Origin: DASUPK01 sp963763955
Lineage (GTDB): Bacteria > Actinomycetota > Thermoleophilia > Solirubrobacterales > 70-9
Assembly (NCBI GenBank): GCA_963763955.1
Contig: CAVXQP010000005.1
Coordinates: 1 to 64,000 of the forward strand
DNA: 64,000 nucleotides
Reading direction: 5' to 3'
A program made the translations under genes and the position numbers. Below the pieces are notes generated by a model. It had not been told where the DNA came from and did not search any database. It saw only the letters and a list, made by a program, of their open reading frames with translations. Position 1 is the first letter of the stretch, and every line of letters starts with the position of its first letter. Below, in pieces: positions 7,441 to 16,158 of the stretch.

Positions 7441-9115
7441 CGTGACTGGTGCAGTCGAGCCGATCGGCGCCGGTGAGGAGGAGACCCCAGACAGGGACGG
7501 CGCCTTTCCCCGCCTCGCCGATGAGCAGCTGGCGCGGTTGCGCGCTCTCGGCCGCGTGCGGCGGGTCGAGGCGGGCGAGATCCTGTTCGCGGAGGGCGAC
7601 CAGGGCAGTGACTTCTTCATCGTCGAGTCGGGCTCCATCGCGATCGTCCAGGGGTACGGCAAGGAGAACCGGGTGATGGCGATCCACGGTCCGCGGCGCT
7701 TCACGGGCGAGCTCTCGATGATCACGGGACAGCGGCTCTACCTGGCCGGTGTGGTCCGCGAGCCCGGAGAGGTCATTCAGATCCCGGTCGAGACGCTGCG
7801 CGAGCTCATCGACCAGGACAAGACGCTCAGTGACCTGATCCTCGGAGCGTTCATGGCGCGGCGCTCGATCCTGATCGGCGCTGGGACCGGGATCAAGCTG
7901 ATCGGCTCCCGCTTCTCGCCGGACACGAGGCGGCTGCGGGAGTTCCTGGCGCGCAATCGCATGCCGTATCAATGGCTCGACCTCGAGGTGGACGAGAATG
8001 CCGAGGCGGCCCTCAAGGAGTTCGGAGTCGACCCCGCCGACACCCCGGTCGTGATCCCTGCGGGCGGCGAGATCATGCGCAACCCGGCGAACGAGGCGGT
8101 GGGCCGGGCGATCGGCATCGGCGCCAAGGGACCTCCGCCAGCCCTCTGCGACGTGCTCGTGGTCGGCGCCGGCCCGGCGGGCCTCGCAGCGGCCGTCTAC
8201 GCCGCCTCCGAGGGGCTCGACACCCAGGGGATCGAGGGCGTCGCCACCGGAGGCCAGGCGGGCACCTCGGCCCGGATCGAGAACTACCTCGGCTTCCCCG
8301 CCGGGGTCTCAGGCACCGAGCTCACCCAGCGGGCGGGCGTACAGGCGATCAAGTTCGGCGTTCGCCTGACCGCGCCCGCCAGGGCGGTGGGGCTGAGGAG
8401 CTCGCCGGGCCGACACGAGATCGAGCTCTCCACGGGCGAGGTCGCCACCGGGCGGGCCGTGGTGATCGCGACCGGTGCGCAATACCGGCGCCTCGACGTG
8501 CCGCGCCTGGAGCAGTTCGAGATGGGGGGCGTCTACTACGCGGCGACCCAGGCCGAGTCCCAGCTCTGCGCCGGCGATTCGGTCGTGATCGTGGGTGGCG
8601 GCAACTCGGCCGGCCAGGCCGCGATGTTCCTGTCCAAGCACACGGCGAGCTGCCGGCTGCTGATCCGCGGGGACGATCTCGGCAAGTCCATGTCGCGCTA
8701 CCTGGTGGACCAGATCGAGCGGAATGATTCGATCAGGGTCTGCAAGCACACCGAGGTGGTCGGGCTCGACGGGGACCGCGAGCTGGAGAGCATCACGGTC
8801 CACGACACCCGCACGGGTGAGCGAACCACCCATCCCGCCAAGGCCCTCTTCGTCTTCATCGGCGCCGACCCGCACACCGAGTGGCTCGATGGGCAGCTGG
8901 CCGCCGACGACGCCGGATTCCTGCTCACCGGCCGGGACGTCGAGGATCTCGCCGAGTACGACGGCGATCGCCCCCTCTTCCTGGAGACCTGCCGGCCTGG
9001 CATCTTCGCCGTCGGCGACGTGCGCTCGGGCTCGATCAAGCGAGTCGCATCGGCGGTCGGCGAAGGCTCCATGGCGGTCAGGTTGGTCCACGAGCGGCTC
9101 GCCGCCCTAAGCTGA
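7433..9115 (+). CDS. Cyclic-nucleotide-binding / thioredoxin-like / thioredoxin-reductase-like fusion protein
   Basis: A 560-residue three-part protein. Residues about 30-150 form a cNMP-binding domain (AGEILFAEGDQGSDFFIVESGS, then GELSM). Residues about 155-230 look like a glutaredoxin/thioredoxin fold (GIKLIGSRFSPDTRRLREFL ... DTPVVI) in which the usual Cys pair is replaced by S-P-D. Residues 238-560 are a pyridine-nucleotide disulfide oxidoreductase with VVGAGPAG for FAD, VIVGGGNSAG for NAD(P) and FAVGDVR. The thioredoxin-reductase CxxC site is absent: the position reads YYAATQAE. It probably transfers electrons from NAD(P)H through FAD under control of a small ligand, with an acceptor I cannot name. 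It overlaps the DsbA-like gene and lies 14 bases before the zinc-finger gene. Confidence 0.9.
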   Translation: MTDVTGAVEPIGAGEEETPDRDGAFPRLADEQLARLRALGRVRRVEAGEILFAEGDQGSDFFIVESGSIAIVQGYGKENRVMAIHGPRRFTGELSMITGQRLYLAGVVREPGEVIQIPVETLRELIDQDKTLSDLILGAFMARRSILIGAGTGIKLIGSRFSPDTRRLREFLARNRMPYQWLDLEVDENAEAALKEFGVDPADTPVVIPAGGEIMRNPANEAVGRAIGIGAKGPPPALCDVLVVGAGPAGLAAAVYAASEGLDTQGIEGVATGGQAGTSARIENYLGFPAGVSGTELTQRAGVQAIKFGVRLTAPARAVGLRSSPGRHEIELSTGEVATGRAVVIATGAQYRRLDVPRLEQFEMGGVYYAATQAESQLCAGDSVVIVGGGNSAGQAAMFLSKHTASCRLLIRGDDLGKSMSRYLVDQIERNDSIRVCKHTEVVGLDGDRELESITVHDTRTGERTTHPAKALFVFIGADPHTEWLDGQLAADDAGFLLTGRDVEDLAEYDGDRPLFLETCRPGIFAVGDVRSGSIKRVASAVGEGSMAVRLVHERLAALS

Positions 9116-9129
9116 GGAAGAGCCCAACC

Positions 9130-9444
9130 ATGCCCACCTGTACACATCTAGATCAGATCCAGGTCACCGAGCTCCCCGAGTCCGTCGAGGGATGCGAGGA
9201 ATGCCTGAAGACGGGCGATCCGTGGCTCCATCTGCGGATCTGCCTCGAGTGCGGAAAGGTGGGTTGCTGCGACGACTCGCCCAACCGTCACGCCAGTGCT
9301 CACGCCCGCGAAAGCGATCATCCGTTGATCCGCTCACTCGAGCCGGGCGAGGAATGGTCGTGGTGCTTCGTGGACGACTTCGCGATGCTGATCCCCGAGG
9401 TGACCGGCGAAACGCGCATTCCGCCGTCACCACTGGGCGGATAG
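9130..9444 (+). CDS. UBP-type zinc finger protein
   Basis: A 104-residue protein made of little more than a UBP-type zinc finger. Zinc ligands appear in CTHLDQI, CEECLKTGD, CLECGKVGCCD and HASAHARESDHPL, in the usual order for this domain. The start is set by GAGGAAG just before the ATG. In eukaryotes this domain binds the free C-terminal glycines of ubiquitin. In actinobacteria it is often found as a stand-alone protein beside redox flavoproteins, as here, and its ligand is not known. It probably shares an operon with the fusion flavoprotein upstream and ends 11 bases before the GreA-type gene. Confidence 0.85.
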   Translation: MPTCTHLDQIQVTELPESVEGCEECLKTGDPWLHLRICLECGKVGCCDDSPNRHASAHARESDHPLIRSLEPGEEWSWCFVDDFAMLIPEVTGETRIPPSPLGG

Positions 9445-9455
9445 CGGCCCACTCG

Positions 9456-9935
9456 ATGAGCGATACCGGATCGGGAGAGTCGATCACGCCGCAGGGCATC
9501 GTCGCACTGCGGGCCGAGCTCGAGCAGCTCGAGGGCCCTGCGAGGGCCGAGATGGCTGCGCGGATCAAGACGGCGCGGGAGCTCGGCGACCTGAAGGAGA
9601 ACGCCGATTACCACATCGCCAAGGATGACCAGGGCCATCTGGAAGCGCGGATCAGGCGGTTGCGGCAGAGGCTCCGCAGGGCGACCGTGGTGGAGGCGGA
9701 TGATGCTCCCCCGGGGTCATTCGCATTCGGCCGCACAGCCGAGGTGCTCGACGAATCGACGGGCCGGGTCAAGACCTGGACCCTGGTCGGGTCCACCGAG
9801 GCGAACCTCGCAGAGGGCAAGCTCTCGATCGAATCGCCGGTGGGGAGGGCCCTCAGGGACAGGCCCCTCGGTGAGACCGTCTCGGTTGAAACCCCGAGGG
9901 GCACCAAGTCCTATCGGGTCGAGAAGCTGGTCTAG
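9456..9935 (+). CDS. greA: GreA/GreB-family transcription elongation factor
   Basis: A 159-residue GreA-type factor. The N-terminal coiled coil carries the acidic tip ELGDLKENADYH, whose Asp/Glu residues position Mg for RNA cleavage in the RNA polymerase secondary channel. The C-terminal FKBP-like domain ends in SPVGRALRDRPLGETVSVETPRG, the normal GreA closing block. It should rescue backtracked RNA polymerase. The ATG at 9456 is chosen because it starts just before the ITPQGIVALRAEL helix. It may be co-transcribed with the redox genes upstream. It could be a second, accessory Gre protein in this genome. Confidence 0.85.
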   Translation: MSDTGSGESITPQGIVALRAELEQLEGPARAEMAARIKTARELGDLKENADYHIAKDDQGHLEARIRRLRQRLRRATVVEADDAPPGSFAFGRTAEVLDESTGRVKTWTLVGSTEANLAEGKLSIESPVGRALRDRPLGETVSVETPRGTKSYRVEKLV

Positions 9936-9968
9936 CAGCCGGCGCCATCCGGTCTGTAGGTTCCAGAC

Positions 9969-10889
9969 ATGGCCTCCGACTGGCCGGAGCTCTCCTACAA
10001 GGCGTGGAGCGCGACCTGCGACACGCTTCACGCGCACACCCAGGTCCTCGGCAAGCTCGCCGTCGAGCTTGCCCCGCCTGAGCCCCAGCTCCAGCATGCG
10101 GCCCTCCGGCTGACGGCGCGCGGCTGGGAGACCGAGCTGCTGCCGGCGCCTGACCGCTCCGGGGCGATCACGGCGGGGCTTGACCTGCGGGCACACGAGG
10201 CCTTCGTCGAGCACAGCGATGGGAAGGAGACCCGGATCGCGCTGACGCCGAACCGCCCGGTTGCCGAGGTGACCCGCGAAGTGCTCGAGGCGGTCGAGCG
10301 GCTGGCGGGCCCCGTCACCATCAACCCTGCGCCCCAGGAGGTGCCCTGGGAGGTGCCGCTCGATCAGGACACCGAGCACACGACCTACGACTCCGATCCG
10401 GTGGCCACCTACTTCACCGCCGCAAGCCAGGCGGCCCTCGTCCTCGGCGCGTTCAGGGCCTCGTTTCGCGGCCGCTCGACGCCGGTGAACGCCTGGTGGG
10501 GAACCTTCGACATGGCGGTCGCCCTCTTCTCCGGGAAGCCCGCCGATCCACCGGCCGAGGACTTCATCTCACGCAATGGGGGGGACGCGGAGCTGATCGA
10601 GGTCGGCTGGTGGCCGGGGGACCGAAACCACGACGGGGCCGCCTTCTTCGCCTTCGCGCACCCCACGCCGGACCGATTTTCCGATGCAGACCTCGATCCC
10701 GAGCCCGCTCACTGGGACCCGGACCTCGGCGAGTTCGTGCTCGACTGGAACGACATCCGCGGAGCGCCCGACCCGCACGCCCTGGCGCTGGAGTTCGCTC
10801 ACTCGGCGTTTCGCCACGCGTGCGACGTCTGCGGGTGGGATCCAGTTCTGGCGCGAACCGCGGAGGGCGAACCCCCGCCGGTGCGCTAG
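9969..10889 (+). CDS. DUF5996 family protein
   Basis: A 306-residue protein of the DUF5996 family. It opens with WPELSYKAWSATCDTLHAHTQVLGKLA, has a central YFTAASQAALVLGAFRASFRG helix, and a WWPGDRNHDGAAFFAFAHPTP block, all typical of the family. No signal peptide, membrane segment or known catalytic motif is evident. Function is unknown. Its start lies 33 bases after greA. Its end overlaps that of the convergent flippase-like gene by 4 bases. Confidence 0.75.
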   Translation: MASDWPELSYKAWSATCDTLHAHTQVLGKLAVELAPPEPQLQHAALRLTARGWETELLPAPDRSGAITAGLDLRAHEAFVEHSDGKETRIALTPNRPVAEVTREVLEAVERLAGPVTINPAPQEVPWEVPLDQDTEHTTYDSDPVATYFTAASQAALVLGAFRASFRGRSTPVNAWWGTFDMAVALFSGKPADPPAEDFISRNGGDAELIEVGWWPGDRNHDGAAFFAFAHPTPDRFSDADLDPEPAHWDPDLGEFVLDWNDIRGAPDPHALALEFAHSAFRHACDVCGWDPVLARTAEGEPPPVR

Positions 10890-11971
10890 GCGGGCCTCTT
10901 CGCGGCGCGGCGGGTCCGGCGCTTCTCCCTCATCTCACGGCTCTTCACCTTCGCCTCGTCATAGGAGGTTCTGACCAGGTGCTTGCCCCCGGACCAGCCG
11001 AACACCCACGAGACGAGGATCACCGCGAACACGACGTTCCAGGCCGAGATGATCAGCTGCTGGGAGGCCGAGTAGGCGGTCGCGTTGCCGGCGCTGGTCT
11101 CCTTCTTGAGCGCGGCGCTGTTCATCGCCTGGGTGACGCCCACGCCGCCCGGCGTCAGGGAGACGCTGTTGGAGATCGAGTTCGAAGCGGTCACCGAAGC
11201 GACGTTGTGGAAGGTGACCGGGATGCTGTAGGCGCCGAGGAAGACCGCGATGATCGCGAGACGCGCAAGGTAGCTGCCGAACTCTGGCAGGACGAGCCCC
11301 GTGAGCGCCTTGCGCGGGTTACCCAGGATGGCCCCACCGACCAGCAGCTGCTCGCGGAGCTTCGCCCACTGCTTGCGGAAGACCCTGGTCGCAAGGACGC
11401 AGAGAACGACGGCAGCCGCGGCGATCAGGAACGCGAGTACCCAGTGGTCGGCGAGTCCGCTGAGCTTGATCGAGAATGAGCCCGCGACGGAGAGAAACAG
11501 GTACAGGTAGACGGCGATGTTGAAGACCGAGAAGGGGATCTTCTGGACCGCGATGCCCGAGAGCATCGCCGTGAAGGTCGCCCCGGCGATCACGGTCGTG
11601 AACATGATCAGCATCACCCAGGTGCCGATGTTCGCCGGCAGGAAGCTGTTCATCGCGACCGAGACCGCGTAGGCGGCCAGCACGAGCCGGAAGGTGATCT
11701 CGGCACGCGGATAGGCGGCGCGGAGGATCGTCAGCCAAGCCAACGCGGCGAGCGACGTTTGGGTGCTCTGCAGGACGACGCCCCCGACCACCGCCCAGGC
11801 CGGGACCTCGCGGATCTTTCTGAACAGGGCGCGGATCCACTCGGAGACCGGGATCCCGAGCAGGTCGAGGACGAGGATCGCCAGCGTCACCGCGGCCACC
11901 CAGATCGCGATCCGGGCGAGGCGCGCGAGCAGCGCGTCGTCGCGGGCCAGGACCGCGAGCCGTCTCCTCAT
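10886..11971 (-). CDS. Flippase-like membrane protein (lysylphosphatidylglycerol synthase TM family)
   Basis: A 361-residue polytopic membrane protein with about eight hydrophobic segments. It resembles the YbhN/UPF0104 and LPG-synthase transmembrane domain family: an NSFLPANIG block near residue 113 and the SLTPGGVGVTQ motif near residue 272 are both characteristic. The C-terminus is a basic cytosolic tail (KSREMREKRRTRRAAKR). Members are thought to move or modify lipids across the membrane. No synthase domain is attached here, so the substrate is unknown. Confidence 0.8.
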   Translation of the reverse strand: MRRRLAVLARDDALLARLARIAIWVAAVTLAILVLDLLGIPVSEWIRALFRKIREVPAWAVVGGVVLQSTQTSLAALAWLTILRAAYPRAEITFRLVLAAYAVSVAMNSFLPANIGTWVMLIMFTTVIAGATFTAMLSGIAVQKIPFSVFNIAVYLYLFLSVAGSFSIKLSGLADHWVLAFLIAAAAVVLCVLATRVFRKQWAKLREQLLVGGAILGNPRKALTGLVLPEFGSYLARLAIIAVFLGAYSIPVTFHNVASVTASNSISNSVSLTPGGVGVTQAMNSAALKKETSAGNATAYSASQQLIISAWNVVFAVILVSWVFGWSGGKHLVRTSYDEAKVKSREMREKRRTRRAAKRPA

Positions 11972-12030
11972 CGGCCAGCGATTATGCGTGATGCTGTCGT
12001 CGGTACTGGACCACAGAACGGAGGAGCGAC

Positions 12031-12480
12031 TTGACTGGCAAGGCCGATTTCACCGAAGACGAATGGAAGCTCGTTCTCGAGGCGCCGCCGAGCGCCGGGC
12101 TGATCGTGATCGCCTCGGACCGCGGAGGCTCGGTCCGGGAGACCTTCTCGATGGCGAAGGCCTACACCGAGGCTCGCAAGGAGCACGGCGAGAGCGAGCT
12201 GCTCGACGAGATCGTGACGGCGAAGCCCGAGATGGACCACACCCGCTTCAAGTCGCAGGAGGAGCTCAAGCAGGCTTCCCTGGGGCACATCAGGGATGCC
12301 GTCGCGGTGCTCAAGGAGAAGGCGACCCCTGAGGAGGTGGACGAATACAAGAAGTTCATCGTCGCGCTGGCGAACCGCGTTGCCGAGGCCCGCAAGGAGG
12401 GCTTCATGGGGTTGAGCGGGGAGCGGGTCAGTGATGCCGAGCGCTCGGCGATCGCCGAGATTGAAGCGGCGCTCGGGTGA
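12031..12480 (+). CDS. Conserved hypothetical alpha-helical protein
   Basis: A 149-residue, mostly helical, charged protein beginning KADFTEDEWKLVLEAPPSAGLIVIASDRGG. It has no signal peptide or membrane span. The pattern (FTxxEW...APxxAGL...A) recalls small TerB-like helical proteins of actinobacteria, but I cannot assign a named family with confidence. The TTG start at 12031 is supported by a strong GGAGGAG five bases upstream. It is divergent from the flippase-like gene and converges on the GAP-family gene. Confidence 0.6.
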   Translation: MTGKADFTEDEWKLVLEAPPSAGLIVIASDRGGSVRETFSMAKAYTEARKEHGESELLDEIVTAKPEMDHTRFKSQEELKQASLGHIRDAVAVLKEKATPEEVDEYKKFIVALANRVAEARKEGFMGLSGERVSDAERSAIAEIEAALG

Positions 12481-12486
12481 GCTCAA

Positions 12487-13185
12487 TCAGGTGATGTAGA
12501 TCAGGCCCCTGATGACGAGGAGGGCGCCGATCACCAGGGCGAGCCGGAACGCGAGCCGACGCGCGTTGCGACCGAACCACTCCTTGAAGCGGTCGACCGC
12601 ACGCGGCGTCCACTCGGGCGCGAACACGTAGCCGATCAGCGGCAGCTCCAGCAGTGCAAGCATGATCGCGTTGAAGCCGAGGACTGCGGCGACGGCCTCG
12701 ACGGTGCTGGGATCCGAGTCCGCGATCTTGTGGAGGCCGATCAGGTAGGAGGCGCCAGGGAGGGTCAGCAGGGCGCCCACCACGAAGGTGGTCCGCGCGG
12801 AGCCCTTGCTCAGCGTCTGCTGCCACTTGGGCGGCCCCTTGCCCTCCTTCGCCTCCTGGCGTCTGCGGCGCCGTTCGGCCAGCCAGCCTCGTTCATTCAG
12901 CTCGCGACCTGGGCGGATCACCCAGGCGACAACCACCAGGATCCCTCCGAGGGCGAGGTCCAGGGCCGGGCTGAGCTTGTGCTGCGCGGTGCTGGCCGAG
13001 CCATCGAGTGCGAAGACGATGACGAGGCCGAGCGTGACGCTTGTGAGCAGCGCGCCCGCCAGATAGCCGAGCAGCAGCCGCTTCGGATGGTCGAGCAACA
13101 GCATCACCGTGGTCGCTCCGAGCAGGGTGGGATTGAGGGCGGCCGTCAGCGCATAGACGGAGGCGCCGTTCACGGCTGGTTCCAA
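12487..13185 (-). CDS. GAP/Sap-family membrane protein
   Basis: A 232-residue membrane protein with about six hydrophobic segments split by a basic cytosolic loop (RRRRRQEAKEGKG, about residues 104-117). The repeat-like halves (ALNPTLLGATTVMLL and LGFNAIMLALLELPLIGYVFAPEWT) match GAP-family (Sap, sulfolipid-addressing) proteins, which are related to LysE-type exporters. It may help export a peptidoglycolipid or other amphiphile. The TTG start at 13185 is weak and a GTG four codons downstream is possible. Confidence 0.7.
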   Translation of the reverse strand: MEPAVNGASVYALTAALNPTLLGATTVMLLLDHPKRLLLGYLAGALLTSVTLGLVIVFALDGSASTAQHKLSPALDLALGGILVVVAWVIRPGRELNERGWLAERRRRRQEAKEGKGPPKWQQTLSKGSARTTFVVGALLTLPGASYLIGLHKIADSDPSTVEAVAAVLGFNAIMLALLELPLIGYVFAPEWTPRAVDRFKEWFGRNARRLAFRLALVIGALLVIRGLIYIT

Positions 13186-13247
13186 TTAGGGGAAAAAGGT
13201 GAGAGCATCACCCATGGTGATCATGCCCAGCGAACAGGACGACCCAC

Positions 13248-14642
13248 ATGGCTGAGCCGCTGTCTCCGGGCGAGAGCGAGGCGGCCGGCAAGGCTGCCCG
13301 CCGCAGGACGCCTCGCTCGGCGCTGGGGGAGTGGGGGCGGAGCGCAAAGAGAAAGAGCCCGGTGGAGATCCTTCTGGGGCAGGACAGGACCCGGGTCCCC
13401 GAGCTCGTCCCGATCCGTCACGGGCGCATGTCCGTCTCAGCCTTCACCTTCTATCGGGGCGCCGCGGGAATCATGGCGGCCGACCTCGGTGCTGCGCCGA
13501 ACACCGATCTGAACGTCCAGCTCTGCGGCGATGCGCACCTCTCCAACTTCGGTGTCTTCGCCGCCCCCGACAGGCGCCTGATCTTCGACATCAACGACTT
13601 CGACGAGACCCATCCGGGCCCATTCGAGTGGGACGTGAAGCGGCTCGTGGCAAGCTTTGCGATCGGCGGGCGGGACCTCGGCTTCAACGAGCGCGACCGG
13701 CGCGGAGCGGTGGCCGAGGCCGCACGCGAGTACCGGCGCGAGATGCGCCGGCTCGCCGCGATGCGCACGATCGACGTCTGGTACGAGCGCCTGGATGTCG
13801 GGGCCCTCGAGAGGTATCGATCCGAGGTCACCAAGAAAACCGCGAAAAGATTTGACAAGGCGCGCGCGAAGGCCGAGAGCAAGAACAGCCTGCGAGCCTT
13901 CAACAAGCTCACTCACTCGGTCAACGGCGAGCTCCGCATCATCAGCGACCCACCGCTGATCGTGCCCGTCGAGGAGATGGCGGACAGCGACAGCCAACTG
14001 AACGTGGTGATGGGGCGATTGCGGGAGCTCCTGGCGGCCTATCGTCGGACGCTGGACCGCGATGTCCGCCGCCTCGCGGAGGGCTACCGGTTCGTGGATC
14101 TCGCTCGCAAGGTGGTCGGCGTCGGCAGCGTCGGCACCCGCGCCTGGATCGTGCTTCTGCTCGGCCGCGACGAGGGGGACCCGCTCTTCCTGCAGGCGAA
14201 GGAGGCCGAGGCCTCGGTCCTGGAGGGCTTCGCCGGCAAGAGCCGGTTCAATCAGGAGGGCCGCCGCGTCGTCGAAGGGCAGCGCCTCATGCAGGCGGCG
14301 AGCGACATCTTCCTCGGCTGGCTGACCGCGGAGGGACCCGACGGCAAGACTCGGGATTTCTATATCCGCCAGCTCTGGGACGGCAAGGGCTCGGCACAGG
14401 TGGAGCTGATGACTCCGACGACGATGGGGCTCTATGCCCGGCTCTGCGGTTGGACCCTGGCCCGAGCCCATGCCCGGTCCGGCAATCGCATAGCGATCGC
14501 TTCCTACCTCGGCAAGGGTGAGTCGTTCGAGAGCGCCATGTGCGATTTTGCGGAGGTCTACGCCGATCAGAACGATGCCGACTACAGGGAGTTCGAGGCT
14601 GCGATCTCCGAGGGTAGGTTGAAGGCGGTCACCGGGGTCTGA
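13248..14642 (+). CDS. DUF2252 family protein
   Basis: A 464-residue DUF2252 protein of about the usual family length. It has the family's FTFYRGAAGIMAADL block, then LCGDAHLSNFG and the IFDINDFDETHPGPFEWDVKRL segment, which resembles the catalytic and metal-binding loops of aminoglycoside-phosphotransferase-like kinases. The C-terminal half contains YIRQLWDGKGSA and the GWTLARAHARSGN helix. I infer a kinase-like fold, but no substrate is established for the family. It converges on the sigma factor gene, with 14 bases of overlap. Confidence 0.85.
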   Translation: MAEPLSPGESEAAGKAARRRTPRSALGEWGRSAKRKSPVEILLGQDRTRVPELVPIRHGRMSVSAFTFYRGAAGIMAADLGAAPNTDLNVQLCGDAHLSNFGVFAAPDRRLIFDINDFDETHPGPFEWDVKRLVASFAIGGRDLGFNERDRRGAVAEAAREYRREMRRLAAMRTIDVWYERLDVGALERYRSEVTKKTAKRFDKARAKAESKNSLRAFNKLTHSVNGELRIISDPPLIVPVEEMADSDSQLNVVMGRLRELLAAYRRTLDRDVRRLAEGYRFVDLARKVVGVGSVGTRAWIVLLLGRDEGDPLFLQAKEAEASVLEGFAGKSRFNQEGRRVVEGQRLMQAASDIFLGWLTAEGPDGKTRDFYIRQLWDGKGSAQVELMTPTTMGLYARLCGWTLARAHARSGNRIAIASYLGKGESFESAMCDFAEVYADQNDADYREFEAAISEGRLKAVTGV

Positions 14643-15801
14643 GCTCCGCTCGGCGGCGCTCGAGGAATCGCCGTTCCGCATCGGAGTGAACGAGCTCCAG
14701 AGCGCGCTCATAGGCCGCGATGGATTCCTCGACGCGATCGAGCCGGCGCAGCAGCTCCGCCCGGGTGGCGTGCAGGTAGTGGTAGCGGTCGAGCTCGAGG
14801 CGGTCCACCAGCTCGAGAGCCGCCTCAGGATCGCCGGCCTCGGCGATGGCGGCGGCCCGGTTGAGCTCGACGACCGGCGAGTCCGTCAGTCGCGAAAGCT
14901 CGCCGTATAGCGCCGCGATCTGGGGCCAGTCCTGAGGATCGTCAATGTGCAGCGCCGCGATCGCCGCCTGCACGACGTAGGGGCCGCGCCCACCGAGCGC
15001 CAGCGCCCGGTCGATTGCCGTCTTGCCCTGCTCTATCTCGTCGAGGTCCCAGCGGGAGCGGTCCTGGTCGCGAAGCAGGACGATCGTCCCGTCCTCGAAC
15101 CGCGCCTCGCGGCGCGCGTCGTTGACGAGCATCAGGCCTTGCAGCCCCTGGGCCTCCGGCTCGTCCGGCATCAGCTCGACCAGCGCCCCGCCCAGGCGGA
15201 TCGCTTCCGATGCCAGGTCGCCGCGGCCGCCATAGCCCTCGTTGAAGATCAGGTAGATGACGGCGAGGACGGCGGCCAGCCGATCCGGGAGCAGATGGGG
15301 AGGCGGGACCCGGAAGGGAATCCCCGCCTCGTCGATCTTCCGCTTCGCGCGGACCAGCCGCTTGGCCATCGTCGGCTCGCCAACCAGGAAGGCTCGCGCG
15401 ATCTCGGCGGTGCTGAGCCCACCCAGGGTGCGGAGCGTGAGAGCGACCTGGGCGTCGAGGCCCAGCGCCGGATGGCAGCAGGTGAAGAGCAGCTCGAGCC
15501 GCTCGTCTGGGATCTCGGTGTCCTCGATCTCCATCTCAACCGGTTCCGGCACGTCGAGCAGCTTGGTCTTCTCGACGAGGGTGCGGTCCCGGCGGATCCG
15601 GTCGATCGCCCGGTTGCGAGCCGTCGTCACGAGCCAGGCGCGCGGGTTGTCGGGCGTGCCGTCTCGCGGCCAGCGCTCGGCGGCGATCGCGAACGCCTCC
15701 TGAGCGGCCTCCTCGGCCAGCTCGAAGCTGCCGAGGAAGCCGATCAGGGTGGCGAGGACACGACCCCATTCGTCGCGGAAGACCTGGTCGAGAATCGCTA
15801 A
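14629..15801 (-). CDS. ECF sigma factor, ECF42-like, with C-terminal TPR-type extension
   Basis: An extracytoplasmic-function sigma factor of about 390 residues. Region 2 reads QVFRDEWGRVLATLIGFLGSFELAEEAAQEAFAIAAERW, followed by PRAWLVTTARNRAIDRIRR. Region 4 contains ALTLRTLGGLSTAEIARAFLVGEPTMAKRLVRAKRKI. The remaining 200 residues form a helical extension with TPR-like units (ALALGGRGPYVVQAAIAALH; AAIAEAGDPEAALELVDRL), as in the ECF42 group. Its partner, a DGPF/YCII gene, sits directly upstream, which also fits ECF42. No ATG, GTG or TTG lies near the expected start in this frame. The frame runs open into the first half of the YCII gene, so the 5' boundary given is set by homology only. Confidence 0.82.
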   Translation of the reverse strand, partial: LAILDQVFRDEWGRVLATLIGFLGSFELAEEAAQEAFAIAAERWPRDGTPDNPRAWLVTTARNRAIDRIRRDRTLVEKTKLLDVPEPVEMEIEDTEIPDERLELLFTCCHPALGLDAQVALTLRTLGGLSTAEIARAFLVGEPTMAKRLVRAKRKIDEAGIPFRVPPPHLLPDRLAAVLAVIYLIFNEGYGGRGDLASEAIRLGGALVELMPDEPEAQGLQGLMLVNDARREARFEDGTIVLLRDQDRSRWDLDEIEQGKTAIDRALALGGRGPYVVQAAIAALHIDDPQDWPQIAALYGELSRLTDSPVVELNRAAAIAEAGDPEAALELVDRLELDRYHYLHATRAELLRRLDRVEESIAAYERALELVHSDAERRFLERRRAELRPR

Positions 15802-16158
15802 CGCTCCACGACCGGCCGGATCTCGATCCCGCCGCCCATGCGAGCCGCCGGAATCCGTGAGGCGAGCTCGATGGCTGCATCGAGATCGTCGGCCTCGTAG
15901 GTGAGCCAGCCGCCGAGCGCTTCCTTGACTGAGACGAACGGCCCGTCCGTGGTCAGAGTCTTCTCGTCCTGGACGCGGACGGTGGTCGCCGCCTCCGGCG
16001 GACCAAGCTGCGCGTCTCCCGGCTGTGACGCCCGGGGTCTTGTTGATCGACCCGTAGTCGGCGTAGACCTGCTTCTGCTCGTCTTCGGAGAGCTTCTCCC
16101 ACTCGTCGGTGCCCGGGAGGGGAGTCGTCCCCTGGTGGATCAGCAGCACGTACTTCAT
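15798..16158 (-). CDS. DGPF/YCII-domain protein (one-base frame break)
   Basis: A YCII-related protein of about 119 residues encoded in two frames. The first part, MKYVLLIHQGTTPLPGTDEW to about NKTPGVT, and the second part, PEAATTVRVQDEKTLTTDGPFVSVKEALGGWLTYEADDL to EIRPVVER, together match a full DGPF protein including the DGPF motif. Removing one G from the GGG run near 16024 would join them. GGAGGA eight bases before the ATG at 16158 supports the start. DGPF proteins accompany ECF42 sigma factors and are thought to take part in their regulation. The frame break looks like a sequence error. Confidence 0.75.

Noticed and set aside
14629..16158. A true YCII-sigma fusion protein
   Set aside because: The frame that joins them translates the conserved second half of YCII out of frame into Arg-rich nonsense. 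A natural fusion is unlikely, though kept as an option in the findings.
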